36,158 nucleotides of DNA from JBEBXQ01 sp040391535 (GTDB lineage Bacteria; Bacteroidota; Bacteroidia; Cytophagales; Spirosomataceae): assembly GCA_040391535.1 (NCBI GenBank), contig JBEBXQ010000031.1, positions 1-36,158 on the forward strand, given 5' to 3'. Below, piece by piece: positions 9,612 through 16,924 of this stretch (the first letter of the stretch is position 1; every line of letters begins with the position of its first letter). A program made the translations under genes and the position numbers. Under the pieces are notes generated by a model. That model saw only the letters and a list, made by a program, of their open reading frames with translations, ran no database searches and was not told where the DNA came from.

Positions 9612-11147
9612 TTATTTTTCAGGCATTACTTTGTAAGTAGGATCTTCTTCTACGTTTACGACAATAATTCCTGATGCTTTTTCCAGTAAGATACGACTGT
9701 CGGCACTCAGGTGTTTCAGGATAACCTTTTTCTTATTTACAGCATATTTCTCTGTAATTTTATGGACGGCATCAATGGCGCTCATATCGGCGATCCGGCT
9801 GTCCATAAAATCAATGATAATGGTTTCCGGGTCATTTTTTGCATCGAATTTCTCAAGAAATGCACTGACGGATCCAAAAAATAACGGTCCGTAAATCTCA
9901 TACACCTTAATACCCTCTTCATTTGTATATTTCCGGGCTCTGATTCTTCGTGCATTATCCCACGCAAATATCAAAGCGGACATAATCACTCCTGTCAATA
10001 CAGCCAAAGCCAGATTATGTAAAAATACAGTAATCAGGGTTACGGTTAGTCCTGTCAGAATATCAGAAGCGGGCATTTTGGTAATAATACGGAACGATAC
10101 CCATTCAAAGGTGCCGATGGCTACCATCATCATTACTCCCACCAGTGCCGCCATGGGAATGCTTTCAATGAAAGGAGCACCCACTAATATAATAAGCAGT
10201 ATGGTAAGCGCGCCGATAATACCAGCCAGGCGTGCCCTTGATCCGGCATTCAGATTGACCAGTGTTTGTGCTACCATCGCACAACCGCCCATTCCTCCGA
10301 AAAAACCATTCATCAGATTCGCTCCGCCCTGTGCCAATGACTCTCTGTTTGAGCTGCCTTTGCTATCCGTAATTTCATCTACCATGGTAAGCGTCAGTAA
10401 GGTTTCAATCAGACCTACACCAGCCATGATCAGTGCATAAGGCAGAATAATCTGAAGTGTTTCCAGTGTAAAGGGTACCTGCGGGAAAGAAAAAACCGGC
10501 AGACTTCCTTTAATACGGGCAATATCAGCTACGGTTTTGGTTTCTATTCCTGATGCGGTCACCAATGCGGTTATGGTAAGAATTGCTACAAGGGAAGCAG
10601 GAACGGCCTTTGTAATCCGGGGAAAGAAAAATACAATAGCGATGGTCAGAGCAGTCAGGCCAGCCATTATATATAATATTTCGCCCTGCATCCAGGTTGT
10701 ACTGTCGTGCCCGGTAATTTTAAACTGTTCCAGCTGGGCCATAAAAATAATGATAGCCAGACCATTCAGAAATCCGTACATGACAGGCTGCGGGATGAGC
10801 CGGACAAATTTACCCAGTCTGAAAATACCAACCATTACCTGAAACACCCCTGCAAGTGCTACTGCCGCAAACAGGTATTGAATGCCGTGCGTGGCAATTA
10901 AAGCCATCATTACTACAATCGTTGCCCCGGCCCCTCCTGACACCATTCCTGGTCTTCCGCCAAAAACCGCTGTCACCAGTCCCATCAGAAAAGCGGCATA
11001 CAGACCCGTTAAAGGAGGTAATCCTGCCAGAATAGCAAAAGAAAGTGACTCGGGAATCATGGTCATTGCGACCGTCAGTCCTGCAAAAATCTCATTTCTG
11101 TAATTAATCTTCTGCTGGAAATCGAAGAGATTCAAAAGGGAAGGCAT
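9612..11147 (-). CDS. SulP family inorganic anion transporter with STAS domain
   Basis: A 511-residue inner-membrane carrier of the SulP/SLC26 family, which moves sulfate, bicarbonate or related anions by proton or sodium coupling. It begins with the soluble N-terminal segment and the typical first helix region (residues 18-50, VAMTMIPESLSFAILAG). About 12-14 membrane segments follow, with GGAGAT and GGCAMV loops near the substrate site. The C-terminus (about 395-505) is a cytoplasmic STAS domain (IIIDFMDSRIADMSAIDAV). The length fits bacterial members. Substrate cannot be set from sequence; no sulfate-assimilation or carbonic anhydrase genes are beside it. It is followed by a 224-bp gap and then purL, which has its own promoter. 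Start ATG 11147. Confidence 0.92.
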   Translation of the reverse strand: MPSLLNLFDFQQKINYRNEIFAGLTVAMTMIPESLSFAILAGLPPLTGLYAAFLMGLVTAVFGGRPGMVSGGAGATIVVMMALIATHGIQYLFAAVALAGVFQVMVGIFRLGKFVRLIPQPVMYGFLNGLAIIIFMAQLEQFKITGHDSTTWMQGEILYIMAGLTALTIAIVFFFPRITKAVPASLVAILTITALVTASGIETKTVADIARIKGSLPVFSFPQVPFTLETLQIILPYALIMAGVGLIETLLTLTMVDEITDSKGSSNRESLAQGGANLMNGFFGGMGGCAMVAQTLVNLNAGSRARLAGIIGALTILLIILVGAPFIESIPMAALVGVMMMVAIGTFEWVSFRIITKMPASDILTGLTVTLITVFLHNLALAVLTGVIMSALIFAWDNARRIRARKYTNEEGIKVYEIYGPLFFGSVSAFLEKFDAKNDPETIIIDFMDSRIADMSAIDAVHKITEKYAVNKKKVILKHLSADSRILLEKASGIIVVNVEEDPTYKVMPEK

Positions 11148-11243
11148 GGATCATCCGGAATAATATGGAATAATTGAGTTAGCAGTATGGCGTTATGTGG
11201 GTTGTCTTCCATCCCGGTTTAATGCAAAAAGGTAATATTACCG

Positions 11244-11277
11244 CGAAAGTACAGCTAATTTTCTGAAATTAGTCAAA
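11244..11277 (-). promoter_or_regulatory. Candidate promoter of the SulP gene
   Basis: On the minus strand: TTTG (11277-11274), 22 nt, TACTTTCG (11251-11244), one mismatch from the Bacteroidota consensus. The leader would be about 90 nt. Confidence 0.45.
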
Positions 11278-11298
11278 GGGTCACACGGATGGTCCGTT

Positions 11299-11337
11299 AA
11301 AAAAACTCCTTCGTACTGACCAGGCAGACGAAGGAGT
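11299..11337 (-). terminator. Terminator after the 121-aa conserved hypothetical gene
   Basis: A 10-bp stem (11305-11314 with 11328-11337), a 13-nt loop and an oligo-T run on the minus strand. It follows the stop at 11425 by roughly 90 nt and lies before the SulP promoter. Confidence 0.75.
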
Positions 11338-11424
11338 AAAGGAGTTGAATTTTTGTGACGGAAGTATGTAAAATATCCCACTTTATAGAAGTATTTCCCC
11401 ATTTATCCATCAAACCCGACGGGT

Positions 11425-11790
11425 TTAATTTTCAGAGAAATCGATCTGCTCTTCGTGGTCAAGGACGGTGATTTTCTGAATAAAGTCATCATAACCGGCT
11501 TCATGGTCATGATTAGAGTACATCCCGTACATATCCAGGTTATACCCGGTAAGTTCGTCATTAGCCTTGATGACGTATAAAATGGCATTATCGGCCGGGT
11601 CTGACGGGCCTTCAAAGCGATAGACCTTGATAATCGTCAGATCTTCGGGCTGGTAAAATTTACCACTTCCGATGGTAAGGCCGTCCGGAGTCCATTTGAA
11701 TTCACTATCAATACCCTTTATTCTCAGTTTCTCCATTACAGCCGACAGCGTTGTCATGTGGCCCATATCTTCATTTTCTGAATTTTTCAT
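11425..11790 (-). CDS. Conserved small hypothetical protein
   Basis: A 121-residue acidic, soluble protein without signal peptide or membrane span. It carries the pattern YRFEGPSDPADNAILYVI followed by a DxYGxY segment. I recognise this as a small Bacteroidota family often labelled phosphoribosylpyrophosphate synthetase in databases. That name cannot be right in the enzymatic sense, because the protein is far too short and lacks the PRPP loop. Function unknown. The N-terminus has three Met residues (1, 9 and 12); ATG 11790 is the longest choice and MTTLS at residue 12 is also possible. It is a single-gene unit with its own terminator, downstream of the Gfo/Idh gene on the same strand (55-bp gap), so readthrough is possible. 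Confidence 0.75.
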   Translation of the reverse strand: MKNSENEDMGHMTTLSAVMEKLRIKGIDSEFKWTPDGLTIGSGKFYQPEDLTIIKVYRFEGPSDPADNAILYVIKANDELTGYNLDMYGMYSNHDHEAGYDDFIQKITVLDHEEQIDFSEN

Positions 11791-11845
11791 CGCATTGACG
11801 GTTTAGTGATGTATTATACACAGAAAAAAGTATACCAGCCGTTGA

Positions 11846-13225
11846 TCAGAGGGCACCCTTTATTTCCCAACCTTTCCTGTATGTTCTTTTCAGCAACTTA
11901 TTGGCTCCGGAGTGATTGGTAAAACGTAACTTGTCCGTGTCCCATACCAGCAGCTGGTCAGGTATCCGGATGGCCACCGTACCGAGTATAATAGCTTCGG
12001 TCATCGGTCCTGATTGCTCAAAGTGTGATTCGGTTTTTGTTTTTTCAAGACAGGCATCTGCAAAATGATGATAATGATTACGGCTTTCTATTTTCCCGAC
12101 AACCGTAGAAGCGAACTTTTCGGATGGCAGCAAAACAGGTCCTTCTCCCGTATGAGGGATTAACAAGGCGCCTTCTGTACCCACCAGCAGCGCTGACTCT
12201 GCCGGATAATTTTCAACGGAGTATAAGGCACGTATTTCTTCCGGTGGGTAAATCAGTCCGTCAAACCATTCTACTGTTATCTTATTCTGCTCAGTCATAC
12301 TGTTTCCCGGAAATACCCAGGTGATATGATCACTTTGCGGCCAGGTGTCTCCTTTTCTTTCTTCTGAATTTTTCCAGGATTCCTGTACTTCTGCTATAAC
12401 GGACAGAGGTGCCGTCAGACCAAGCCCTTTCCAGACCGCGTCAAAAATATGACAGCCGATATCACCCGACCACCCGGTACCGAAATCCTGCCATGCCCTC
12501 CATTTGGCCGGGTGGTATATTTCAGGAGCATACGGACGTGCTTCGGCGGTTCCGAGCCATAAGTCCCAGTTGAGGGTATCAGGTGCCGGTACGCCCTGAG
12601 CAGGTCTCGGTCCTATAAGCCGGTAAGTATCAATAGCACCGGGCCGGTTGGAGCACAGGTAAACATGCTTTATTTTACCGATAACCTGTTCTTTGATGAG
12701 TTTAACGGCAGTACGGTCGCAGGTATGTGAAGCCCACTGCGTACCCAGCTGCGTTACGAGTCCTGTTTTTTTTGCCATCCGTGTAAGGGCTCTGACTTCG
12801 GCAACATCATGACACATGGGCTTCTGGCAATAAACGTGCTTTCCGGCTTTCAGTGCTGAGAAGCTGGCAGCAAAATGATTGTGATCCGGAATAGATACAT
12901 TCACCGAATCGATATTGTCTTTTTCTTCCTTCAGCATTACCCGCCAGTCTTCATACAGCCTTGCTTCCGGTGCCAGAGCTGCTGCGTTGCGGAGATTGTT
13001 TTTGTCAACATCGCAGATCGCTACAATATCGGTTTCGGGGTGGCTTAGAAAGTTACGGAGATCATGGCCGCCCATGCCTCCGACTCCGATACAGGCATGA
13101 CGGAGCCTGCCGGGAGCTGTACCGGCCTGTATCTTCTGCGAAAACAGAGCGGGAGTCAATACCGCTGCGGCTGAGGATAATATGAATCTTCTCCTTGAAA
13201 CAGATAAACGTTCTCTTTTTCTCAT
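11846..13225 (-). CDS. Tat-exported Gfo/Idh/MocA family oxidoreductase
   Basis: A 459-residue NAD(P)-dependent oxidoreductase of the periplasmic Gfo/Idh/MocA type. The Tat signal SRRRFILSS is at 10-18. It is followed by a Rossmann dinucleotide site G47-x-G49-x-x-G52, acidic Asp72 after the second strand, the QKP motif with catalytic-type Lys135, and the C-terminal sheet domain with DIGCHIFD, which holds the usual histidine. Related proteins oxidise sugars or glycosides; some Bacteroidota members make 3-keto-glycosides for DUF1080 hydrolases. A DUF1080 gene occurs at 30.3 kb in this window but is not adjacent. I prefer ATG 13225 over the TTG at 13246, because it begins directly before the Tat motif and a TAATCTTTTG promoter-like box overlaps the TTG. 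The substrate is unknown. Confidence 0.9.
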   Translation of the reverse strand: MRKRERLSVSRRRFILSSAAAVLTPALFSQKIQAGTAPGRLRHACIGVGGMGGHDLRNFLSHPETDIVAICDVDKNNLRNAAALAPEARLYEDWRVMLKEEKDNIDSVNVSIPDHNHFAASFSALKAGKHVYCQKPMCHDVAEVRALTRMAKKTGLVTQLGTQWASHTCDRTAVKLIKEQVIGKIKHVYLCSNRPGAIDTYRLIGPRPAQGVPAPDTLNWDLWLGTAEARPYAPEIYHPAKWRAWQDFGTGWSGDIGCHIFDAVWKGLGLTAPLSVIAEVQESWKNSEERKGDTWPQSDHITWVFPGNSMTEQNKITVEWFDGLIYPPEEIRALYSVENYPAESALLVGTEGALLIPHTGEGPVLLPSEKFASTVVGKIESRNHYHHFADACLEKTKTESHFEQSGPMTEAIILGTVAIRIPDQLLVWDTDKLRFTNHSGANKLLKRTYRKGWEIKGAL

Positions 13226-13567
13226 CGTAATGACTTTAAAGTGCAAAAGATTAAGGAAACTGGTTAATAACGTTAAAAGTCACCAGGGTCAGAAAACTAA
13301 TCCTGAAACGATTGCAGTCTTCTCGGAGGCGGAGCGTTTAATACGGAAATTACTGGAACATGACTTCGTTCAATCCATTCCGGAAGTATTATCGGGTAAG
13401 TTTTGGCCTGATTTTCCGTTAATATTTTCAACTGTAAACGATTTTTGGGTAATTGGAGGGCAATCGCTATTTTCGTCAGCCGGTTTTGTATGTTGTCTGT
13501 CCCGTCAGACCAGGGAACTGAAAGGCTGAATATATCCTGTTTCAATGTTTACCAAATCTTATTTAAA
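13226..13567. other. Divergent intergenic region between Gfo/Idh and trpB
   Basis: About 340 bp holding promoters for both flanking genes. Open frames cross it on both strands (plus 13182-13529, minus 13297-13545). Their products resemble nothing I know and the first overlaps the Gfo/Idh start, so I treat them as chance. No hairpin leader or Trp-codon run resembling an attenuator was found ahead of trpB. Confidence 0.45.
13444..13475 (+). promoter_or_regulatory. Candidate trpB promoter
   Basis: TTTG at 13444-13447, a 20-nt spacer and TATTTTCG at 13468-13475, one mismatch from TAnnTTTG. RNA would begin near 13482, after the upstream in-frame start at 13445. This supports ATG 13568 as the true start. 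Confidence 0.45.
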
Positions 13568-14764
13568 ATGAACCCTGTTAATCAAAATTCTATTCAGGTA
13601 GGGCCTAATCCTGCCATGTTACAATACAATGGCCTTTATGGCAACTATGGTGGCGCGTATATTCCCCCCGTACTGGAAGGACAGCTCAGTAAGCTGGCTG
13701 AATTTTTTGATAATACCGTCGGGCAGGCAGATTTTCAGAAAGCGTTTATTAATATTCTGATTGATTTCGTCGGCCGCCCTTCACCTCTTTATCTTGCCAG
13801 AAACCTGAGTGACTTCACCGGTTCCCGTATTTATCTGAAGAGAGAAGATCTTAACCATACCGGATCCCATAAAATCAATAACACGATCGGACAGATACTG
13901 CTGGCCAAACAAATGGGGGCAAAGGAAATTATTGCAGAAACCGGCGCCGGACAGCATGGTGTGGCCACCGCTACTGCTGCCGCCATTCTGGGATTACCCT
14001 GTAAGGTATTCATGGGTGAGGTTGATGCGGCCCGACAGGCATTGAACGTCAGAAGAATGCGGTTGCTGGGCGCTGAAGTAGTAACCACAAGTCTGGGCAG
14101 CGGTACTTTAAAAGATGCCGTAGATGCAGCTTTGGGGTATTATATTGAAAACCCGACTACCTATTACCTCCTGGGCTCACATGTGGGACCACATCCATAT
14201 CCTAAAATGGTAGGTTATTTCCAGAGTGTGATCGGTATGGAAGCCCGGCAGCAGATTTTACAGAAAGAAGGAAGATTGCCGGAGCATATTTTCGCGGCTG
14301 TAGGCGGAGGGTCCAATGCCATAGGTCTTTTCTCTGGTTTTCTGGAAGATGAGTCCGTAGAAATCCATGGTGCAGAGGGTGGCGGAGAAGGGACTATGCC
14401 GAATACGGCAGCAACGTTGTCGTTCGGGAAACCTACGGTATTCCAGGGGACACTTTCTTATTGTCTGGTAAATGAGGCAGGTGAGCCTGTCGCATCAAAA
14501 AGTATAGCTGCCGGACTAGATTATCCGGGTATCTCTCCACAGCATGCAGATATGAAAGATACCGGCCGGGCCAGCTATTACCCTGTTACGGATACAGAAG
14601 CAGTCGAAGCTTATAAAATTCTGTCTAAACTGGAAGGAATTACACCAGCCATTGAGTCGTCTCATGCCGTGGCTTTGGCAATAAGGCTGCTCAAAGACAA
14701 AAATGCACTTGCTGTCGTAAACTTATCGGGCAGAGGTGATAAAGATGTCGAAAGAGACATGTAA
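13568..14764 (+). CDS. trpB: Tryptophan synthase beta chain (divergent, solitary)
   Basis: PLP-dependent enzyme that joins indole and serine to give tryptophan; 398 residues, the usual TrpB length. PLP Lys102 lies in HTGSHKINN, catalytic Glu124 in ETGAGQHG, and the phosphate loop is GGGSN (246-250). The C-terminal SGRGDKD is intact. The first residues before MNPVNQ in the longer frame (from 13445) lie upstream of the predicted transcription start and are not family-like. Oddities: the segment usually written EAAGxGxxTGxHAA reads EGGGEGTMPNTAATL (270-284), and KTFMG-type and GTV-AGPHPYP positions also differ. No trpA, trpC, trpD or trpE is adjacent. It may therefore be a second, stand-alone paralog rather than the housekeeping copy. 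A 16-bp hairpin follows the stop. Confidence 0.88.
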   Translation: MNPVNQNSIQVGPNPAMLQYNGLYGNYGGAYIPPVLEGQLSKLAEFFDNTVGQADFQKAFINILIDFVGRPSPLYLARNLSDFTGSRIYLKREDLNHTGSHKINNTIGQILLAKQMGAKEIIAETGAGQHGVATATAAAILGLPCKVFMGEVDAARQALNVRRMRLLGAEVVTTSLGSGTLKDAVDAALGYYIENPTTYYLLGSHVGPHPYPKMVGYFQSVIGMEARQQILQKEGRLPEHIFAAVGGGSNAIGLFSGFLEDESVEIHGAEGGGEGTMPNTAATLSFGKPTVFQGTLSYCLVNEAGEPVASKSIAAGLDYPGISPQHADMKDTGRASYYPVTDTEAVEAYKILSKLEGITPAIESSHAVALAIRLLKDKNALAVVNLSGRGDKDVERDM

Positions 14765-14771
14765 GAGCATA

Positions 14772-14810
14772 ATTGTTCCGGTCAGGAATTATTCTCCTGA
14801 CCGGAACAAT
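14772..14810 (+). terminator. Strong stem-loop after trpB
   Basis: A perfect 16-bp stem (14772-14787 with 14795-14810) with a 7-nt loop, starting 8 nt after the trpB stop. No T-run follows on the plus strand, so it may act as an mRNA 3' end or a weak terminator. Confidence 0.65.
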
Positions 14811-14853
14811 CCCTGCTGCAAGAAAATACAGATATCCTGAAACAAGGGTATAT

Positions 14854-14879
14854 AAAAAAGCCATGGCTCTCCATGGCTT
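14854..14879 (-). terminator. Terminator of the 40-aa membrane protein gene
   Basis: On the minus strand: AAGCCATGG, a 4-nt loop, CCATGGCTT, then a T-run. A textbook intrinsic terminator about 36 nt beyond the stop of the small gene at 14915-15037. Its orientation implies a minus-strand transcript here. Confidence 0.75.
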
Positions 14880-14914
14880 AACTAAGTAGATATTTTACCA
14901 TACCAATACGACAT

Positions 14915-15037
14915 TTAAACTCTTTTAACCGGTTTTTTCCTGCTGCTTAGTACTGATATCACTTTCAGGAAAACAAACATAGTGGCTGCAAAGCCGACAA
15001 TAATCAGTGCGAAGAAAAGTATTTCCTGGGTATGCAT
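14915..15037 (-). CDS. Small single-span membrane protein (40 aa)
   Basis: ATG at 15037 opens a 40-codon frame. The product begins MHTQEILFFALIIVGF, has one hydrophobic span (about 6-30) and ends in a basic tail (SSRKKPVKRV). By the positive-inside rule the N-terminus would lie outside and the tail in the cytoplasm. Supporting evidence is a well-formed minus-strand terminator shortly after the stop and the lack of any other gene that could use it. The gene sits in the gap between trpB and the cation transporter. I do not recognise a family. It could be a regulatory or accessory subunit of a membrane complex, but nothing in the sequence says which. It is too short for ordinary gene callers. 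Confidence 0.55.
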   Translation of the reverse strand: MHTQEILFFALIIVGFAATMFVFLKVISVLSSRKKPVKRV

Positions 15038-15152
15038 AATTGATAAACGTTTATGTGACCACTGAATTAACTTCTGTAATATATAATAAATATTTGATTA
15101 ATCCAATAGTAGCCGGCAGATAATCAGGCCTTTGCAGGATATTTTTTTATGC

Positions 15153-15186
15153 TTTGGTTATGATTGACTAAGGTTCTTTATTTTTG
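15153..15186 (+). promoter_or_regulatory. Promoter of the cation transporter gene
   Basis: TTTG at 15153-15156, a 22-nt spacer and TATTTTTG at 15179-15186, an exact TAnnTTTG. The start point near 15193 rules out the in-frame TTG at 15164 as a translation start and supports ATG 15251. Confidence 0.55.
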
Positions 15187-15250
15187 CACAAACGGCGCAG
15201 CATCAATGATTTACACCTGTTGTCTGTCAGTCTGTTATCCTGTTAATCCC

Positions 15251-16168
15251 ATGAATCCGAGGCAAAGACGAATAAAGGAAAGAAATCTCATCCGGTTATC
15301 CATTGGTGCGGGATCCGCCCTGACTATCTGGGCGATTATTGTCGGGATTATGGGTGATTCCAAAGCCATTATTTTCGACGCATTGTATTCACTGGTAGGT
15401 ATAAGTCTTTCGGGAGTTTCGCTTATGGTCAATAATTTTATCCGAAAACCCGATGACGAACTGCTTCCTTTCGGCCGGTCGCAGTTTCAACCCTTTGCTA
15501 TTACACTTCAGTCTTCCGTTATCATTTGTCTGTGCCTGTATACACTGGCCACTTCGGTCATTGATATTTTTAACGGAGGAAAAACGGTGGAATTAGGTAT
15601 CGCCCTTCCTTATCTGATTGCCTCTATTATCATCTGTTTTCTTTTCTGGCTGTATTTCCGGAAAAAAGCGGTGGAGATCGGTTCTGAATACGTCCGTATA
15701 GAAGCAACCGAATGGCAGCTGGATGCCCTTTTGAGTCTGGGCGTCCTGGCGGGCCTTTCAATGGGTTATTTTTTCAGGGATACTTCCCTGGATTTTCTGA
15801 TTCCGTATCTGGATTCAGGTATGGTGATTATCATTTCGCTGTTATTCCTCAGAATTCCTTCACAGACTTTCCTGAAAAACATACGGGAACTGCTGCAGTT
15901 TGCGCCGGATGATGACGTTGAGAACCTGATCCATGATGTGTCCGGAAATATCGCTGACAAATACCAGTTCATGCAGACCCTGGTGAGGGTGGCAAAAACA
16001 GGGGGCAGCTATAATGTGGAGATTGATTTCCTTTTGCCCAAGTCGCTGTCCGGCATTCCGCTTGTGCAGCTTGATAATATTCGTCAGGAGCTGTTTGATC
16101 AGATCAAAGGTGACTATGAAATGTGGCTTACCATTTCGTTTACGACAGAACGGAAATGGATGATTTAG
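15251..16168 (+). CDS. Cation diffusion facilitator family transporter
   Basis: A 305-residue inner-membrane protein, probably exporting divalent metal in exchange for protons. After a basic N-terminus (NPRQRRIKERN) there are about six membrane helices (about 15-215) and a C-terminal cytoplasmic domain (about 215-305) of the CDF type. The second helix carries DALYS and the fifth carries EWQLD, where canonical CDFs have HxxxD or DxxxD pairs. The metal site is therefore altered, as in the COG3965-like branch, and specificity cannot be predicted. The sequence between helices 2 and 3 (LLPFGRSQFQP) matches the usual G-x-GR-x-E/Q loop. ATG 15251 was chosen because the promoter lies at 15153-15186 and the upstream residues are not family-like. 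Confidence 0.82.
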   Translation: MNPRQRRIKERNLIRLSIGAGSALTIWAIIVGIMGDSKAIIFDALYSLVGISLSGVSLMVNNFIRKPDDELLPFGRSQFQPFAITLQSSVIICLCLYTLATSVIDIFNGGKTVELGIALPYLIASIIICFLFWLYFRKKAVEIGSEYVRIEATEWQLDALLSLGVLAGLSMGYFFRDTSLDFLIPYLDSGMVIIISLLFLRIPSQTFLKNIRELLQFAPDDDVENLIHDVSGNIADKYQFMQTLVRVAKTGGSYNVEIDFLLPKSLSGIPLVQLDNIRQELFDQIKGDYEMWLTISFTTERKWMI

Positions 16169-16399
16169 GCGTAGGAATTTCTGTTCTCTAATGTAGAATC
16201 GGTATATAAATAGTATAAAATACACCGCTTATTCTGATTGTTTTCCTGTACTCATATCAATAAAATTATACATTGTGTATGTATTTATGTTCCTTCTTTA
16301 GTTCTTATCACTATTAAATTCTGACTACATCTGAGATTTTAAATAGGTATATATTATATCATTGGTATGTAAAGTTATGAATATATTTTAAGGAATATT
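16169..16399. other. AT-rich intergenic region before the VioB-like operon
   Basis: Between the cation transporter stop and the operon promoter. Strongly AT-rich with no open frame of interest, no hairpin terminator with a clear T-run and no repeat pair that I could find. Together with the leader, 329 bp separate the two genes. Confidence 0.5.
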
Positions 16400-16431
16400 T
16401 TTGATTTGATATAGATAAAATACTACATTTA
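16400..16431 (+). promoter_or_regulatory. Candidate promoter of the SnoaL/VioB-like operon
   Basis: TTTG at 16400-16403, a 20-nt spacer and TACATTTA at 16424-16431, one mismatch from TAnnTTTG. A start near 16438 leaves about a 60-nt leader ahead of the ATG at 16498. Confidence 0.45.
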
Positions 16432-16497
16432 CAATATGAGCCGTTTTAATAACCCTATTATAACCGGCTAAATATCAACGTTATTCAAAAACTCAAC

Positions 16498-16890
16498 ATG
16501 ATGGACATTCAAAACGACAGAGAAGCTCTCGAAAGGCTCCGGCGTATCGTTCAGGAGGCCGAAAACAAAGGGGATCTTGCCATGATGGAGGCTATTCTGG
16601 CCGACGACCTGACGGTAATAGCACCCGGTAACCCGGTGATCCGAACAAAAGAAGGTGGTGTAGCTTTCTTAAAATCATGGTTTGATGCCTTTAAGATCCA
16701 GATCAGCTACCAGCCTGAGCAAACGCAGATTGAGCCTCATCTGGCATATCAGTGGGCGACTTATGACCAGATTACCATTAATAAAGAGACCGGTGAAAAA
16801 GCTTTTGAAAATGGTCGTATCCTGTGGGTCTATAAAAAATACGACGGTCGCTGGCTGCAACACCTGATTATCTGGAATACCCTGCCCTGA
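16498..16890 (+). CDS. SnoaL/NTF2-like (DUF4440-type) protein
   Basis: A 130-residue cytosolic protein with the cone-shaped NTF2 fold pattern: an N-terminal helix (DREALERLRRIVQEAENKGD), an A-x-D-D-L-T-V-I-A-P-G-N turn, a second helix (FLKSWFDAF), then a sheet ending in WLQHLIIWNTLP. Members of this superfamily act as small cyclases, isomerases or binding proteins; the active residues vary too much to assign a reaction. It is the first gene of a three-gene operon, 34 bp ahead of the 642-aa VioB-N-like gene. It may process or bind a product of that pair, which is inference. Two tandem ATGs occur at 16498 and 16501; either could be used. Confidence 0.8.
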   Translation: MMDIQNDREALERLRRIVQEAENKGDLAMMEAILADDLTVIAPGNPVIRTKEGGVAFLKSWFDAFKIQISYQPEQTQIEPHLAYQWATYDQITINKETGEKAFENGRILWVYKKYDGRWLQHLIIWNTLP

Positions 16891-16924
16891 ATCTAATCTA
16901 TATTTAATACAAAACCCTTACATT

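Noticed and set aside
13182..13545. Overlapping frames on both strands between Gfo/Idh and trpB
   Set aside because: They overlap the Gfo/Idh start or the trpB promoter and look random; the trpB protein begins at 13568.
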